Assembly: GCA_963768185.1 (NCBI GenBank)
Contig: CAVYGS010000005.1
Location: 1,054,001 to 1,118,000, forward strand
DNA: 64,000 nucleotides
DNA from: Palsa-461 sp963768185
Lineage (GTDB): Bacteria > Actinomycetota > Acidimicrobiia > Acidimicrobiales > RAAP-2
Direction: 5' to 3'
In this document: piece after piece, positions 16,230-25,188 of the stretch
Layout: each line of letters opens with the position of its first letter
How positions within the stretch are numbered: the stretch's first letter is position 1
Notes under the pieces: model-generated
Database searches by the model: none
Told to the model about the DNA's origin: nothing
The model's input: the letters and a program-made list of their open reading frames with translations, nothing else
Position numbers and translations under genes: made by a program

Positions 16230-17477
16230 ATGCGCGACATCGAGTTCTACGCCCAGGTTCTGGGTCTGGTCGACCCGTGGTTCGTCGAGGGCGTCGACCT
16301 CTCGATCGAGAACAAGCGAGTGGACATCGTCGTCTCGCACCACGAGGGCCGCCGGTGGGCCTGTCCGAAGTGCGAGGTCGAGCTGCCCCTCTACGACCAC
16401 GCCGAAGAGAGGGCCTGGCGCCACCTCGACACCGGCGGGTTCCCTACCTGGCTCTACGCCCGCCCGCCCCGGGTCAAGTGCCCGACCGACGGGGTGCGCC
16501 AGGTGCACCTCCCTTGGGCCGAGCCCCGCAGCCACTTCACCCGAGCCTTCGAGCGCTTCGCTATCGACGTGCTCAAAGAGACCGACATCTCCGGGGCGTC
16601 CAACATCTTGAAGACGTCATGGGACGAGTGCTGGGGCATCATGTCCCGGGCGGTCGCCCGGGGCCGAGCAGCCAAAGAACACCAGGTCCCGGCCCTGATC
16701 GGCGTGGACGAGAAGGCGGCCCGCAAGGGCCACTCCTATCTCACGCTGGTCTATGACATCGCCGGCGGCACCGTCGAGTACATCGCCGACGACCGCAAGC
16801 AGACGAGCCTCGACCCCTACTTCGAAAGCTGCAGCCCCGAAGAGCGAGCGGGGATCAGAGCGGTCGTCATGGACATGTGGCCGGCCTACATCAACTCGGT
16901 CGAAGCGCACCTGGTCGATGCCCACGACAAGATCGTCTTCGACCGCTTCCACATCATGAAACACATGGGTGAGGCCGTCGACACCGTGCGCAAGCGCGAG
17001 CACCGAGAGCTGCGCTCGGCGGGGATCGACACGCTGACCGGATCGAAGTACCTGTGGCTCTACGCCGAGAAGAACCTGCCCGACAAGCACAAGAGCGCGT
17101 TCGGATCCCTCAAGGCCCTCAACTTGAAGACAGCCCGGGCCTGGGCCATCAAGGAGTCGCTCTCGGTGCTCTGGCACTACCGTCGTCTCGGCTGGGCCAC
17201 CAAGTTCTACACGCAGTGGTTCTTCTGGGCCACGCACTCGCGTCTACAACCCGTCATCGACGTCGCCTACATGATCAAGCGCCATCTCTACGGAGTGCTC
17301 AACTACTTCTCGGCAGCCCGCATCACCAATGCTGCTGCAGAAGGGCTCAACTCGAAGATCCAGACCATCAAGAAGATGGCCTACGGCTTGCGCAACAAGG
17401 AGCACTTCAAGACGGCCATCTTCTTCCACTGCGGTGGGCTACAGCTTTACCCAGCTACCCACGGAGAAGCCGGATGA
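16230..17477 (+). CDS. ISL3-family transposase
   Basis: The 415-residue transposase starts MRDIEFYAQVLGLVDPW. It has an N-terminal zinc-ribbon (WACPKCE near residue 50, with a later KCPTDG), a DNA-binding segment, and then the DDE_Tnp_ISL3 catalytic core: IGVDEKAARKGHSY, VVMDMWPAYI and a C-terminal region with AEGLNSKIQTIKKMAYG containing the last acidic residue. The ATG follows a GGAGA site. The TGA stop lies inside the right inverted repeat, three bases from the end of the element. The longer frame upstream is not family-like. Confidence 0.94.
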   Translation: MRDIEFYAQVLGLVDPWFVEGVDLSIENKRVDIVVSHHEGRRWACPKCEVELPLYDHAEERAWRHLDTGGFPTWLYARPPRVKCPTDGVRQVHLPWAEPRSHFTRAFERFAIDVLKETDISGASNILKTSWDECWGIMSRAVARGRAAKEHQVPALIGVDEKAARKGHSYLTLVYDIAGGTVEYIADDRKQTSLDPYFESCSPEERAGIRAVVMDMWPAYINSVEAHLVDAHDKIVFDRFHIMKHMGEAVDTVRKREHRELRSAGIDTLTGSKYLWLYAEKNLPDKHKSAFGSLKALNLKTARAWAIKESLSVLWHYRRLGWATKFYTQWFFWATHSRLQPVIDVAYMIKRHLYGVLNYFSAARITNAAAEGLNSKIQTIKKMAYGLRNKEHFKTAIFFHCGGLQLYPATHGEAG

Positions 17478-17480
17478 CCC
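17457..17480 (+). repeat. Right terminal inverted repeat of the ISL3 element
   Basis: ACCCACGGAG through GATGACCC is the inverted partner of 15919-15942. It contains the transposase stop codon at 17475-17477. Confidence 0.85.
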
Positions 17481-17488
17481 CTTTCTTT
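17481..17488. repeat. Right copy of 8-bp target-site duplication (CTTTCTTT)
   Basis: Exact copy of 15911-15918, directly after the right inverted repeat. Confidence 0.9.
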
Positions 17489-17525
17489 ATTGCCGGGCAA
17501 GCGGCGACACCCGGGCAGCGTCTCG

Positions 17526-18131
17526 TTACGGCGCCAGGCGCTCCAGGCGCCAACCCTCCCCGGCCCGCCGGTAGACGAGGCGGTCGTGGAGGCGGTTCTC
17601 CTGGTGCTGCCAGAACTCGACCGCCAAGGGCACCAACCGGAAGCCGCCCCAGTCCTCGGGCCGCGGGACGTCCCGATCGGCGAAGCGCTGCTCCAGCTCG
17701 CTGAACGCGCTGTCGATCTCGGTCCGGTCGACCAGCGGTCGGCTCTGGTGCGACGCGTGCGCGGCGATCTGGCTGAGGCGCGGTCGGCTGGCGAAGTACG
17801 CGTCGGACTCCTCGTCGCTCGTGCGCTCGACCGCACCCTCGGCGCGCACCTGGCGCCCGAGCGGTTCCCAGTACACGACGAGGGCGGCGCGCCGGTTCGC
17901 GGCGAGCTCCTCGCCCTTGCGGCTCGCGTAGTTGGTGAAGAAGACGAAGCCCCGCTCGTCCCAGGCCTTGAGCAGCACCATGCGCACCGACGGCGCACCG
18001 TCGTCGTCGGCCGTCGCCAGCGCGATCGCCTCGGGCTGAGCGAGCTCGCTCGACGCCTCGGCGAACCACGCGTCGAACTGCGCGAACGGTTCGGCGCTGA
18101 AGTCGGCCTCCCGCAGCGGTGCGTCAGCCAT
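17526..18131 (-). CDS. pdxH: Pyridoxamine 5'-phosphate oxidase
   Basis: At 201 residues this matches PdxH: RMVLLKAWDERGFVFFTNY and SRKGEELAANRRAALVVYW hold the FMN site, and the C-terminal EFWQHQENRLHDRLVYRR is the diagnostic PNPOx dimer/FMN signature. It oxidises pyridoxine or pyridoxamine phosphate to pyridoxal phosphate, the cofactor needed by the nearby alanine racemase. The ATG at 18131 lies 3 bp after the tsaD stop, so it probably belongs to the same transcript. The end is followed within 40 bp by the insertion sequence. Confidence 0.95.
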   Translation of the reverse strand: MADAPLREADFSAEPFAQFDAWFAEASSELAQPEAIALATADDDGAPSVRMVLLKAWDERGFVFFTNYASRKGEELAANRRAALVVYWEPLGRQVRAEGAVERTSDEESDAYFASRPRLSQIAAHASHQSRPLVDRTEIDSAFSELEQRFADRDVPRPEDWGGFRLVPLAVEFWQHQENRLHDRLVYRRAGEGWRLERLAP

Positions 18132-18134
18132 CGC

Positions 18135-19135
18135 TCAGCCCGCGACGGCCAGGAAGAGGCTCGGATCGGCACCGAGCGAGAGCGGACTCGGATCGCCGTG
18201 CGCGAGGCGCCACTGGCCCGCCGCCGCGATCATCGCTGCGTTGTCGGTGCACATCGCCATGGAGGGGACCAGCGCGACGATCCCGTCCGCTGCGCACGCT
18301 TCTTCCATGCGCCGTCTGAGGAGCGAGTTCGCCGCGACGCCGCCGGCCAGGCACAGCCCGCGCGCCCGGTCTCGGCGGCCGCCCGGCGGGCCTTGGTGAC
18401 GAGCACATCGACGACAGCCTCCTGGAAGGACGCCGCGACGTCCTCGGTCGAGGCGTCGGGCGCCTTGTCGACGGTGCGCACGACGGCCGTCTTCAGACCG
18501 GAAAACGAGAAGTCATAGCCGTCGTCGCGCATGGCTCGGGGAAACGCGAACGTCCGCGGGTCGCCATCCCGAGCCACCCGGTCGATCGCCGGGCCACCCG
18601 GATAACCCAGTCCGAGGTAGCGCGCCACCTTGTCGAAGGCCTCCCCGGCGGCGTCGTCGAGCGTCTGGCCGAGCAGCCGGTACCGACCGAGGCCGTCGAC
18701 GAGCACGAGCACGGTGTGCCCGCCCGACACCAGGAGCACGACGAGCGGCCAGTCGAGGTCGGGATGGTCGAGCAGCGAGGCGAAGAGGTGGCCCTCCAGA
18801 TGGTTGACCCCGACGAAGGGCACGTCCCACGCCATCGCCAGGGCCTTGGCGTGGCTGAGCCCGACCAGGAGGGAGCCGACCAGCCCCGGCCCGCAGGTCA
18901 CCGCCACCGCGTCGACCGGCGGGACCCCGCCGGCGCCGGCCCGTTCCAGGGCCTCGTCGACCACGAGGGTCAGCTTCTCCAGGTGCGCCCGGCCGGCCAG
19001 CTCGGGCACCACGCCGCCGAAGCGGGCGTGGAGGTCGACCTGGCTGGAGACGACCGAGGAGAGGACGGTCGGACCCGGATCCACCACCGCGGCCGCCGTC
19101 TCGTCGCAGGAGGTCTCGATCCCGAGCACCCTCAT
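18135..19135 (-). CDS. tsaD: tRNA N6-threonylcarbamoyladenosine synthase TsaD, with a frameshift near 18358
   Basis: The N-terminal 255 residues are clear TsaD: MRVLGIETSCDETAAAVVD, the iron ligands in NHLEGH (His112/His116), and SGGHTVLVLV. The frame then breaks at ...KARRAAAETGR. One base added near 18358 restores GLCLAGGVAANSLLRRRMEE and SMAMCTDNAAMIAAAG, the expected C-terminal ATP/iron region, ending at TGA 18135-18137. Total with repair is 333 residues, normal for TsaD. It makes t6A37 on ANN-decoding tRNAs with TsaB and TsaE, both encoded just upstream. The gene is essential in most bacteria, so a sequencing error is the likely cause. Confidence 0.93.
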
Positions 19136-19662
19136 CGGCTGAGCGCCGGCCTCGTGCGGAGCTCCTCTTCGAGCGCCGCGATCCGCTGGGCGTACTCCGG
19201 GGCGCCGATCCCGTAGGCGAACATCACGTACGCGTCCTCGCCGGTCATCTGGTAGTAGCCCTTGCGCACGCCGACCGGGGCCATGCCGAACCGGCGGTAC
19301 AGGGCCTGGGCCGCCTGGTTCGAGAACGCCACCTCCAAGGAGAGCTGGTCGGCTCCGGACTCGATGGAGACCTGCACCGCGTCGAGGAGGAGCACCGTCG
19401 CGACGCCACGCCGCTGGAACTCGGGCGCGACGGCGATCGTGGTCACGTGGGCCTCCTCACCGGTCAGCATGAGACCCCGATAGCCGACGATCCGACGCCC
19501 GAGGCGCGCCACCCGGTACGAGCGTCCGTGGCGCAGGGCGAGCTCGGACCCGAAGATTGTGGCGCTCCACGGCTCCGGGAAGACCCGCTTCTCGATCTCG
19601 AGGACCGCCTTCAGGTCGCGACGGTGCATCTGATGGAGGCTCAGGCCTTGGAGCGCGCTCAT
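19132..19662 (-). CDS. rimI: Ribosomal protein S18-alanine N-acetyltransferase RimI
   Basis: The GNAT-fold protein has LKAVLEIEKRVFPEPWSATIF near the start, the acetyl-CoA site APEFQRRGVATVLL, and NQAAQALYRRFGM, all typical of RimI. It acetylates the N-terminal Ala of S18 and in some lineages interacts with the t6A enzymes. I prefer ATG 19662, which overlaps the tsaB stop (ATGA), over GTG 19677. Its stop overlaps the tsaD start. The classical tsaE-tsaB-rimI-tsaD order strongly supports the name. Confidence 0.93.
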   Translation of the reverse strand: MSALQGLSLHQMHRRDLKAVLEIEKRVFPEPWSATIFGSELALRHGRSYRVARLGRRIVGYRGLMLTGEEAHVTTIAVAPEFQRRGVATVLLLDAVQVSIESGADQLSLEVAFSNQAAQALYRRFGMAPVGVRKGYYQMTGEDAYVMFAYGIGAPEYAQRIAALEEELRTRPALSR

Positions 19663-20387
19663 GACCTCACGCACCACGGTCGGCCACCGGTTCGCGTTGC
19701 ACCCAGTTGATCCGCGGCATCGGCGTCGCGCAGATACACCGGTTCGAGCGACGCCGCGGCCACGAGCGGCGCACCGGCACCGATGCGGCGCACCGCGAGC
19801 GACGCCAGGGTGGAGGGATCCGGAAAAGCGCGCGACCCGTCCGCCACGGTGAGCCCGTCGTTCCCCTCCAGAAGCTCGCGATAGCGCAACGCGCCGTCTC
19901 CCACGACGAGCACGCCGGAGTCTGCGTGCACGACCGAGGCGATCTCCTCCGGCCGATGACGCGCCGGCGGAGCCAGCTCAACCAGCTCCTCATCGGCTCG
20001 CCCGTAGTGCGCGGTGAACACCTCGCCCCGCCGGCCGTCGACCACCGCGAGGACGGTGCCCTCCCACCCCTCGTCGAGGGGCACGGCGGCGAGGGTCTCG
20101 AGGCTCGTGCACCCGAGGAGACCGAGGCCCAGGCCCTGTCCGAGGCCCTTGGCCGTGGCGACCCCGACGCGCAGTCCCGTGAAGAGCCCGGGGCCGACGT
20201 CCACCGCCACCGCGTCCAGGTCCCCGAGGGTGACTCCGGCCGCATTCAGGACCGCCGCGATCGCGGGCGCCAGTGCCTCGGCGTGGCGCCGACGCCCCGA
20301 CTCACTGATCACGGCGCGGGTCTCGCCGTCGTGGTGCAGGGCGGCGCCGACGAGGTCGGTGGCCGACTCGATCCCCAGCACGATCAC
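19659..20387 (-). CDS. tsaB: t6A biosynthesis protein TsaB
   Basis: From GTG 20387 the product begins VIVLGIESATDLVGAAL, then AVDVGPGLFTGLRVGVATAKGLG and SLETLAAVP, the ASKHA-fold hallmarks of TsaB (242 residues). TsaB lacks catalysis but scaffolds TsaD and TsaE. The GTG overlaps the tsaE stop (GTGA) and the stop overlaps the rimI ATG. Fifteen extra codons upstream in frame belong to tsaE in another frame and were not used. Confidence 0.94.
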   Translation of the reverse strand: MIVLGIESATDLVGAALHHDGETRAVISESGRRRHAEALAPAIAAVLNAAGVTLGDLDAVAVDVGPGLFTGLRVGVATAKGLGQGLGLGLLGCTSLETLAAVPLDEGWEGTVLAVVDGRRGEVFTAHYGRADEELVELAPPARHRPEEIASVVHADSGVLVVGDGALRYRELLEGNDGLTVADGSRAFPDPSTLASLAVRRIGAGAPLVAAASLEPVYLRDADAADQLGATRTGGRPWCVRS

Positions 20388-20905
20388 GTCGAGCGCACCG
20401 CCTCGGCCACCGCGTCGCGGCGGTCCGCCCAACCGGGGCCCCGGCCGGCCAGCGTGATGGTTCGACGCTCCGCGCTCGGGTCGGCGCCCTCGTCGGGCTC
20501 GGGGCGCAGCGTGACCTCGATCGCGCTGTCCCCCAGTACCGGCGCACCGACGTCACCCCACTCGACGAGGGCCACCGCGTCCTCCTCGAGCAGCTCGGGC
20601 AGCCCGAGGTCGCCCACCTCGGCCAGGCGGTCGAGGCGGTAGAGATCGGCGTGGAGCAGCTGGCGCACCGGTGCCCCCGGTGCGCACTCGTATTGGCGGA
20701 CGAGCGTGAAGGTGGGGCTCGTCACCGGGCCCTCGACCCCGAGCGCGGCGGCGAAGCCCTGCGCGAGCACCGTCTTGCCTGCGCCGAGGGGGCCGACGAG
20801 GAGCACCAGGTCGCCCGGGCGCACCGTCCCGGCCAGCGCGGCGCCGAGGCCCCGGGTCCCCCCGGGGTCATCGGTGTGCACGCTGAGCGACCACGCGCCG
20901 CTCAC
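20384..20905 (-). CDS. tsaE: t6A biosynthesis ATPase TsaE
   Basis: The 173-residue protein has Walker A GPLGAGKT (38-45), then the TsaE pattern GPVTSPTFTLVRQY and HADLYRL, and a Walker-B-like VEWGD near residue 118. It hydrolyses ATP to reset the TsaBD complex. Its ATG overlaps the uracil-DNA glycosylase stop. The C-terminal 40 residues are more variable, as usual in actinobacteria. Confidence 0.94.
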   Translation of the reverse strand: MSGAWSLSVHTDDPGGTRGLGAALAGTVRPGDLVLLVGPLGAGKTVLAQGFAAALGVEGPVTSPTFTLVRQYECAPGAPVRQLLHADLYRLDRLAEVGDLGLPELLEEDAVALVEWGDVGAPVLGDSAIEVTLRPEPDEGADPSAERRTITLAGRGPGWADRRDAVAEAVRST

Positions 20906-21570
20906 CCGCGGGTGAGCTCGGGGGGCGCCGGCGACGGGCCCGCCGGCTCCGCCGCCAACAGCCGCTTGGCCCGGATGAGGTCGGCCCGCATCTCGGCCAC
21001 CACCTGGCCGCCGGAGCGCAGCGCGAACGCGGGGTGGTAGGTCGGGACGAGGTGTCCGCCCCGGAACGGGTAGGCCTGACCGCGCAGCGCCTTGATGCCT
21101 TGGGCCGTGTCGAGCAACAGGCGAGCCGCGAAATTCCCGAGCGTGACCACGACCCGTGGCCCGATGAGCTCGATCTGGGACTCGAGGTATGGGCGGCAGG
21201 CCTCGATCTCAGAGGGCAACGGGTCGCGGTTCTCCGGTGGGCGGCACTTCACAACGTTCGCGATGTAGCACCGGCTCCGGTCCATCGACAGTTCCTCTTG
21301 CATCAGCCGGTCGAGCAGCTTGCCGGACCGCCCGACGAACGGCTCGCCAACCAGATCCTCCTCGCGCCCCGGTCCCTCGCCAACGAACATCAGCTGGGCG
21401 TGCGGGTCCCCGACACCGAAGACGACCTGGGTCCGGCCCCGGGACAGCGGGCAGCGCTCGCAGACCAACGCCTCCGAGCGCAGCGCCTCGAAGGCGACGG
21501 GCGAACCGGGCCCGACCACCGAGGCATCGTAGTGGGACCACGCCCGGCCCTCCCGAGCCGGCTCCGCCAT
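20902..21570 (-). CDS. Type-4 (Fe-S) uracil-DNA glycosylase
   Basis: The 222-residue protein has the four cluster ligands of family 4 UDG: Cys37 and Cys40 in CERC, Cys109 in KCRPPENR, and Cys125. The catalytic motif A reads GEGPG (65-69), and the second motif is HPAFALR near residue 188. It excises uracil from DNA; the [4Fe-4S] cluster is structural. It is co-directional with and overlaps tsaE, and follows the alpha/beta hydrolase gene by 27 bp. Confidence 0.92.
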   Translation of the reverse strand: MAEPAREGRAWSHYDASVVGPGSPVAFEALRSEALVCERCPLSRGRTQVVFGVGDPHAQLMFVGEGPGREEDLVGEPFVGRSGKLLDRLMQEELSMDRSRCYIANVVKCRPPENRDPLPSEIEACRPYLESQIELIGPRVVVTLGNFAARLLLDTAQGIKALRGQAYPFRGGHLVPTYHPAFALRSGGQVVAEMRADLIRAKRLLAAEPAGPSPAPPELTRG

Positions 21571-21597
21571 GCGCCGGCCGAGCCCACCGGGATCAGC

Positions 21598-22570
21598 TCA
21601 GGCGGCCAGCTCCGCCGAGAACTCCTCGATCAGGGCGTCCAGCTCGTCGGGTCGCTCGAGCATGACGAGGTGCCCACACCCAGGGAGCACCTCGAGCCGG
21701 GCGCCGGGGATCCGCGACGCCATGAAGCGGGCCCGCCGAGCCGGGGTGAGCAGGTCGCGCGACCCCACGACCACGAGGGTGGGCAGGTCGATCCGGGGCA
21801 GGTCGAGGCGCACGTCGAACCCCATGAGCGGGGTGAGGAGCTCGGCCATCGCCCGCGGTGGGACGGCGCCCGAGATCGAGCGAACCAGCTCGACGTCGAC
21901 GGCGCGCGGGGCGCGCCCCGAAGCAGACCCGGGAGCCCCACGTGGCGAGGTCCGAGCCGGGATAGAGACCCTTGCCGTGGCGCTCGGCGTACCGGGCGGC
22001 CCGCCAGGCGGCCCGAGCGGTGAGCATCCCCATCGGGCGGCCGGCCGGGCCCGGGATCGTCGGTCCGGCGTCAGTCGCCACCAGGACGAGGCCGCGCGCG
22101 CGTTGCCGCAACGCCTCGGCCCGGCGGATGGCCGCCAGCTGGAGCACCATCCCGCCCATCGAGTGCCCCACCACCACCGCGTCGGTGACCTCGCGCTCGG
22201 CGAGCACCTCGAGCACGTCGTCGGCCAGGCGCTCGAACGAGAAGCCCCCCGACCCGCCGATGGAGGCACCGTGGCCTCGCAGATCAATCGCCAGAACCCG
22301 ATGCTGCTTGCGCAGGCTGCTGAACTGGCGTCCCCAGACGCCGACACCGAGCGTGATGCCGTGGACGAGGACGATCGGCGGCCCTTCGCCGGCCTCGACG
22401 ACGTGGATCCGCGCCCCGTCGCCCGTCGTGACGAAGTGGTGGTCGAGGTCCGACGGCATCCCGAGCCCGGCCGCCGTGAGCTCCTCTTCGCTCGCCCGCC
22501 AGCGCCGCGCCAAGGAGCGTTCGAGCGCGTAGGCGGCGCCGAGCCCGGCGCCGACCGCCATCGCGCCCAC
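21598..22570 (-). CDS. Alpha/beta-fold hydrolase, frameshifted near 21912
   Basis: The first frame gives IVLVHGITLGVGVWGRQF (oxyanion loop), AIDLRGHGAS and the nucleophile elbow VVGHSMGGM. It breaks after SRVCFGARPAR. Skipping one base (about 21912) continues as VDVELVRSISGAVPPRAM, LVVVGSRDLLTP and GCGHLVMLERPDEL, supplying the catalytic Asp and His. The repaired protein is about 323 residues, with a hydrophobic N-terminus (MAVGAGLGAAYALE). The GTG at 22570 is the start used; the true start may be an ATG overlapping the alr stop at 22589 if a second indel exists. The substrate is unknown. Confidence 0.78.
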
Positions 22571-22585
22571 CGCACACGCGCCGAT

Positions 22586-23794
22586 TCATCGCGGCCTCGA
22601 ACCGCCCGGCACGCCGCCGTCGCGCAGCGCCTTGGCATCTCTGGACACGACGCGCGGCACACGTGCGCCGAACAGGGTCAGCACCTCGTGGTTGACGGTG
22701 CCGAGCCATCCCGCCCACTCCGAGACACCGATGCGCTCGGCGCCCTGCGAGCCGACGAGCACGACCTCGTCACCGACCTCGACCTCGTCGCCGCCTCCAC
22801 AGTCGACCACCATCTGGTCCATCGTCACCACCCCAGCGAGCGGCCGACGCCGGCCGCGGATCAGCACCTGGCCCCCGCCGGTGAAGAACCGACGGGGCAC
22901 GCCATCGGCGTAGCCGATCGGCACGGTCGCAACGACGGAGTTGGCTGGGAGCGGCCGCAACCGGCCGTAGGAGGGGCGCTCTCCTGCGGCCAATCGGCGC
23001 AGCGCGACCACGCGAGAGTGCAGCGAGAGGACGGGCTCGAGCCGGCGCCCGGCGGTCGCCGACGCCAGCGCCTGGCCGACGAAGGGGCTCGACACCTCCC
23101 CATACATGGCGATGCCGGTGCGGACCAGGTCATAGCGGGACGCCGGGTATGCGATGGTGCCCGCCGAATTGGCGGCGTGGCGGAGGTATGGGTCGACACC
23201 CCGGGAACGCACCGCCGCGAGCCCCTCGTCGAACCGGCGGAGCTGCAGCTCGGTGAACTCGCGGTCCTCGGACGAGTCGCCGTCGGCCACGGCGAGGTGG
23301 GTGTACACGCCGCCGATCCCGATCCCTGGGGTGTCGCACACCTCTGCTGCGAGCTCAGCCACCTCCTCGGGGGCCACGCCGAGCCGGTGCATCCCCGTGT
23401 CGATTTTGAGGTGCACGGCTGCCTCGACCCCGAGCCGCGCCGCGGCCCGGCCGAGCGCCGCCACCCCGCCACGACCCGAAAGGGTCGGGGTGACCGAGTG
23501 CGCCAACGTCGCCTCGACCGCATCCGCGACCGGGTCCGACAGCAGCAGGATCGGCGCGCTGAGTCCGGCCTCCCGCAACGCCACCGCCTCGTCGACGACC
23601 GCGACGGCGAGCCACGCCGCGCCGGCGTCGAGCGCGCTCCGGGCGACCGAGACCGCGCCGTGCCCGTAGCCGTCGGCCTTCACCACCGCACAGAGCGCGG
23701 CGGGCGCGGCCATCTCGCGCAGGAGCCGGACATTGGCGCTGAGCGCGTCGAGGTCGATCTCCGCCCAGGTGGGGCGCAGCGTCCCCTCAGGCAC
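22586..23794 (-). CDS. alr: Alanine racemase
   Basis: The GTG at 23794, which overlaps the end of nnrD, gives 402 residues. AVVKADGYGHG (Lys39) is the PLP-lysine motif, HLKIDTGMHRLG and GVYTHLAVAD line the barrel, and VPIGYADGVPR carries the second catalytic tyrosine region. It interconverts L- and D-alanine for peptidoglycan. It sits between nnrD and a hydrolase in a co-directional run with glmS and glmM, so cell-wall precursor genes are grouped. Confidence 0.95.
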   Translation of the reverse strand: MPEGTLRPTWAEIDLDALSANVRLLREMAAPAALCAVVKADGYGHGAVSVARSALDAGAAWLAVAVVDEAVALREAGLSAPILLLSDPVADAVEATLAHSVTPTLSGRGGVAALGRAAARLGVEAAVHLKIDTGMHRLGVAPEEVAELAAEVCDTPGIGIGGVYTHLAVADGDSSEDREFTELQLRRFDEGLAAVRSRGVDPYLRHAANSAGTIAYPASRYDLVRTGIAMYGEVSSPFVGQALASATAGRRLEPVLSLHSRVVALRRLAAGERPSYGRLRPLPANSVVATVPIGYADGVPRRFFTGGGQVLIRGRRRPLAGVVTMDQMVVDCGGGDEVEVGDEVVLVGSQGAERIGVSEWAGWLGTVNHEVLTLFGARVPRVVSRDAKALRDGGVPGGSRPR

Positions 23795-25181
23795 CGGTGG
23801 TGACCCTGCTCGAGAGCCAGTCCGCCACGAGATCAGGAAGGTCGACCGACAGGAGACCCTGGCGGGGCCCGCCACGGGCCGCCGCGCCGTGCACGTGCGC
23901 GGCGAACGCCGCTGCCTCCAACGCGCCAAGCCCGCGGGCGATGAACGCGGCGATGATCCCCCCGAGCACGTCCCCCGTGCCCGCCGTGGCCAACGAAGGC
24001 GACCCCGACGTCGACAGCATGACCTGGGGTGCCGACGCGTCGGCGGGGCTCGCGACCGCGGTCGTCGATCCCTTCACCAGCACCACCGCCCCGGTCGCGG
24101 CGGCCAGGCGTCGCGCGGCGGCGACGCGGTCGGGACCCGGGTCCTCGCCGGCGAGGCGCCGGTACTCGCCGTCGTGGGGCGTGAGGACGACGGCGCGCGC
24201 CGTGGCCCCGATGACCTCGGAGGCCTCGGCCGCCGATCCGAGGGCGAACAGCGCGTCGGCGTCGGCCACGACGGGGACCGGAGACTCGGCGACCACCCGT
24301 CGGACCGCGACGAGGGTCGCGTCGTCGCGACCGAGGCCGGGCCCGATCACGACGGCGTGGCAACGCTGCAGGGTCTGGAGCACGTCGTCGGCCCAGTCCT
24401 TCGCGCCGAGAGGAAGGCGCACGGCTTCGGTCGGCCAGGGTCCCTCCGCCGTCTCGTCCGCACCGGGGACTGCGAGCCGGACCATGCCCGCCCCGGCCCG
24501 GGAGGCACCCCGGGCGCAGAGAAACGCTGCGCCCTCCATCCCCGGCGATCCGGCGACCACGGCCACCGCGCTCACCCACTTGTGGGTCTCCCGGTCGCGG
24601 CCGGGCAGCCCGGCCAGGTCGGCATCCTCCACCAGCGCGATCGAAGGCCACCCGACCGGCACGCCGATGTCGGCCACCTGCAGCGTGCCGGCCGCCGCGG
24701 CACCCTTGCCCATGAGGAGGCCGGGCTTCAAGGCGGCGAACGTCACGGTGCGCTCGGCGGCCAGCACGCGCCGGGACGCCTCGCCGGTGTCGCCGCTCAC
24801 CCCCGAGGGGATGTCGACGGCGAGCACACGGATCCCCGGCGCGAGTGCGGGCGCGTCGTAGGTGCCCCGGAAACCGGTGCCGTAGGCGGCGTCGATGACC
24901 AGGTCGCAGCCCTCGATCAGCGTCGGTGCCGAGGCCGCCTCGACGACGCGGACACGCGCGCCACGCCGTTGGAGCACCTTCGCCGCGACGCGGCCGTCGT
25001 TCCCGTTGTTTCCCTTGCCCGCGAGGACGACGACCCGGCGGCCGTAGGCGCCGCGCAGCAGGTCGATCGCCGCGATCGCGACGGCGAAGCCGGCCCGGCG
25101 GATCAGCTCGGACTCGTCGACCTCGTGCCGGGCCGCTTCGTCGGCCGCCCGCATCTCGGCGACGGTGACCACCGGTCGCAT
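23787..25181 (-). CDS. nnrD: Bifunctional NAD(P)HX epimerase/dehydratase
   Basis: The 464-residue protein has two domains. Residues about 1-210 are the YjeF_N epimerase (VVVLAGKGNNGNDGRVAAKVL, DIPSGVSGDTG). Residues about 225-464 are the carbohydrate-kinase-like dehydratase (VIGPGLGRDD, LTPHDGEYRRLAG, SLATAGTGDVLGGIIAAF). It repairs hydrated NADH and NADPH. I chose ATG 25181 (MRPVVTVAEMRAADEAA); the upstream in-frame Met leaves a nonconserved lead. It is 7 bp after acpS. Confidence 0.94.
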   Translation of the reverse strand: MRPVVTVAEMRAADEAARHEVDESELIRRAGFAVAIAAIDLLRGAYGRRVVVLAGKGNNGNDGRVAAKVLQRRGARVRVVEAASAPTLIEGCDLVIDAAYGTGFRGTYDAPALAPGIRVLAVDIPSGVSGDTGEASRRVLAAERTVTFAALKPGLLMGKGAAAAGTLQVADIGVPVGWPSIALVEDADLAGLPGRDRETHKWVSAVAVVAGSPGMEGAAFLCARGASRAGAGMVRLAVPGADETAEGPWPTEAVRLPLGAKDWADDVLQTLQRCHAVVIGPGLGRDDATLVAVRRVVAESPVPVVADADALFALGSAAEASEVIGATARAVVLTPHDGEYRRLAGEDPGPDRVAAARRLAAATGAVVLVKGSTTAVASPADASAPQVMLSTSGSPSLATAGTGDVLGGIIAAFIARGLGALEAAAFAAHVHGAAARGGPRQGLLSVDLPDLVADWLSSRVTTGA

Positions 25182-25188
25182 GGGACCG

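Larger units (their letters stand above)
15919..17480 (+). mobile_element. Complete ISL3-family insertion sequence, 1562 bp
   Basis: One transposase gene is framed by imperfect terminal inverted repeats. The left end (15919-15942) begins GGTCCTTCCGGG; the right end (17457-17480), read on the minus strand, begins GGGTCATCCGGC. They match at 18 of 24 positions without gaps. Exact 8-bp duplications flank both ends. The unduplicated target is an AT-rich stretch upstream of the SDR gene. A 311-bp leader before the transposase contains two copies of GGTTCAGGTCGG (16019-16030, 16032-16043). Intact ends and frame point to a recent insertion. Confidence 0.93.
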
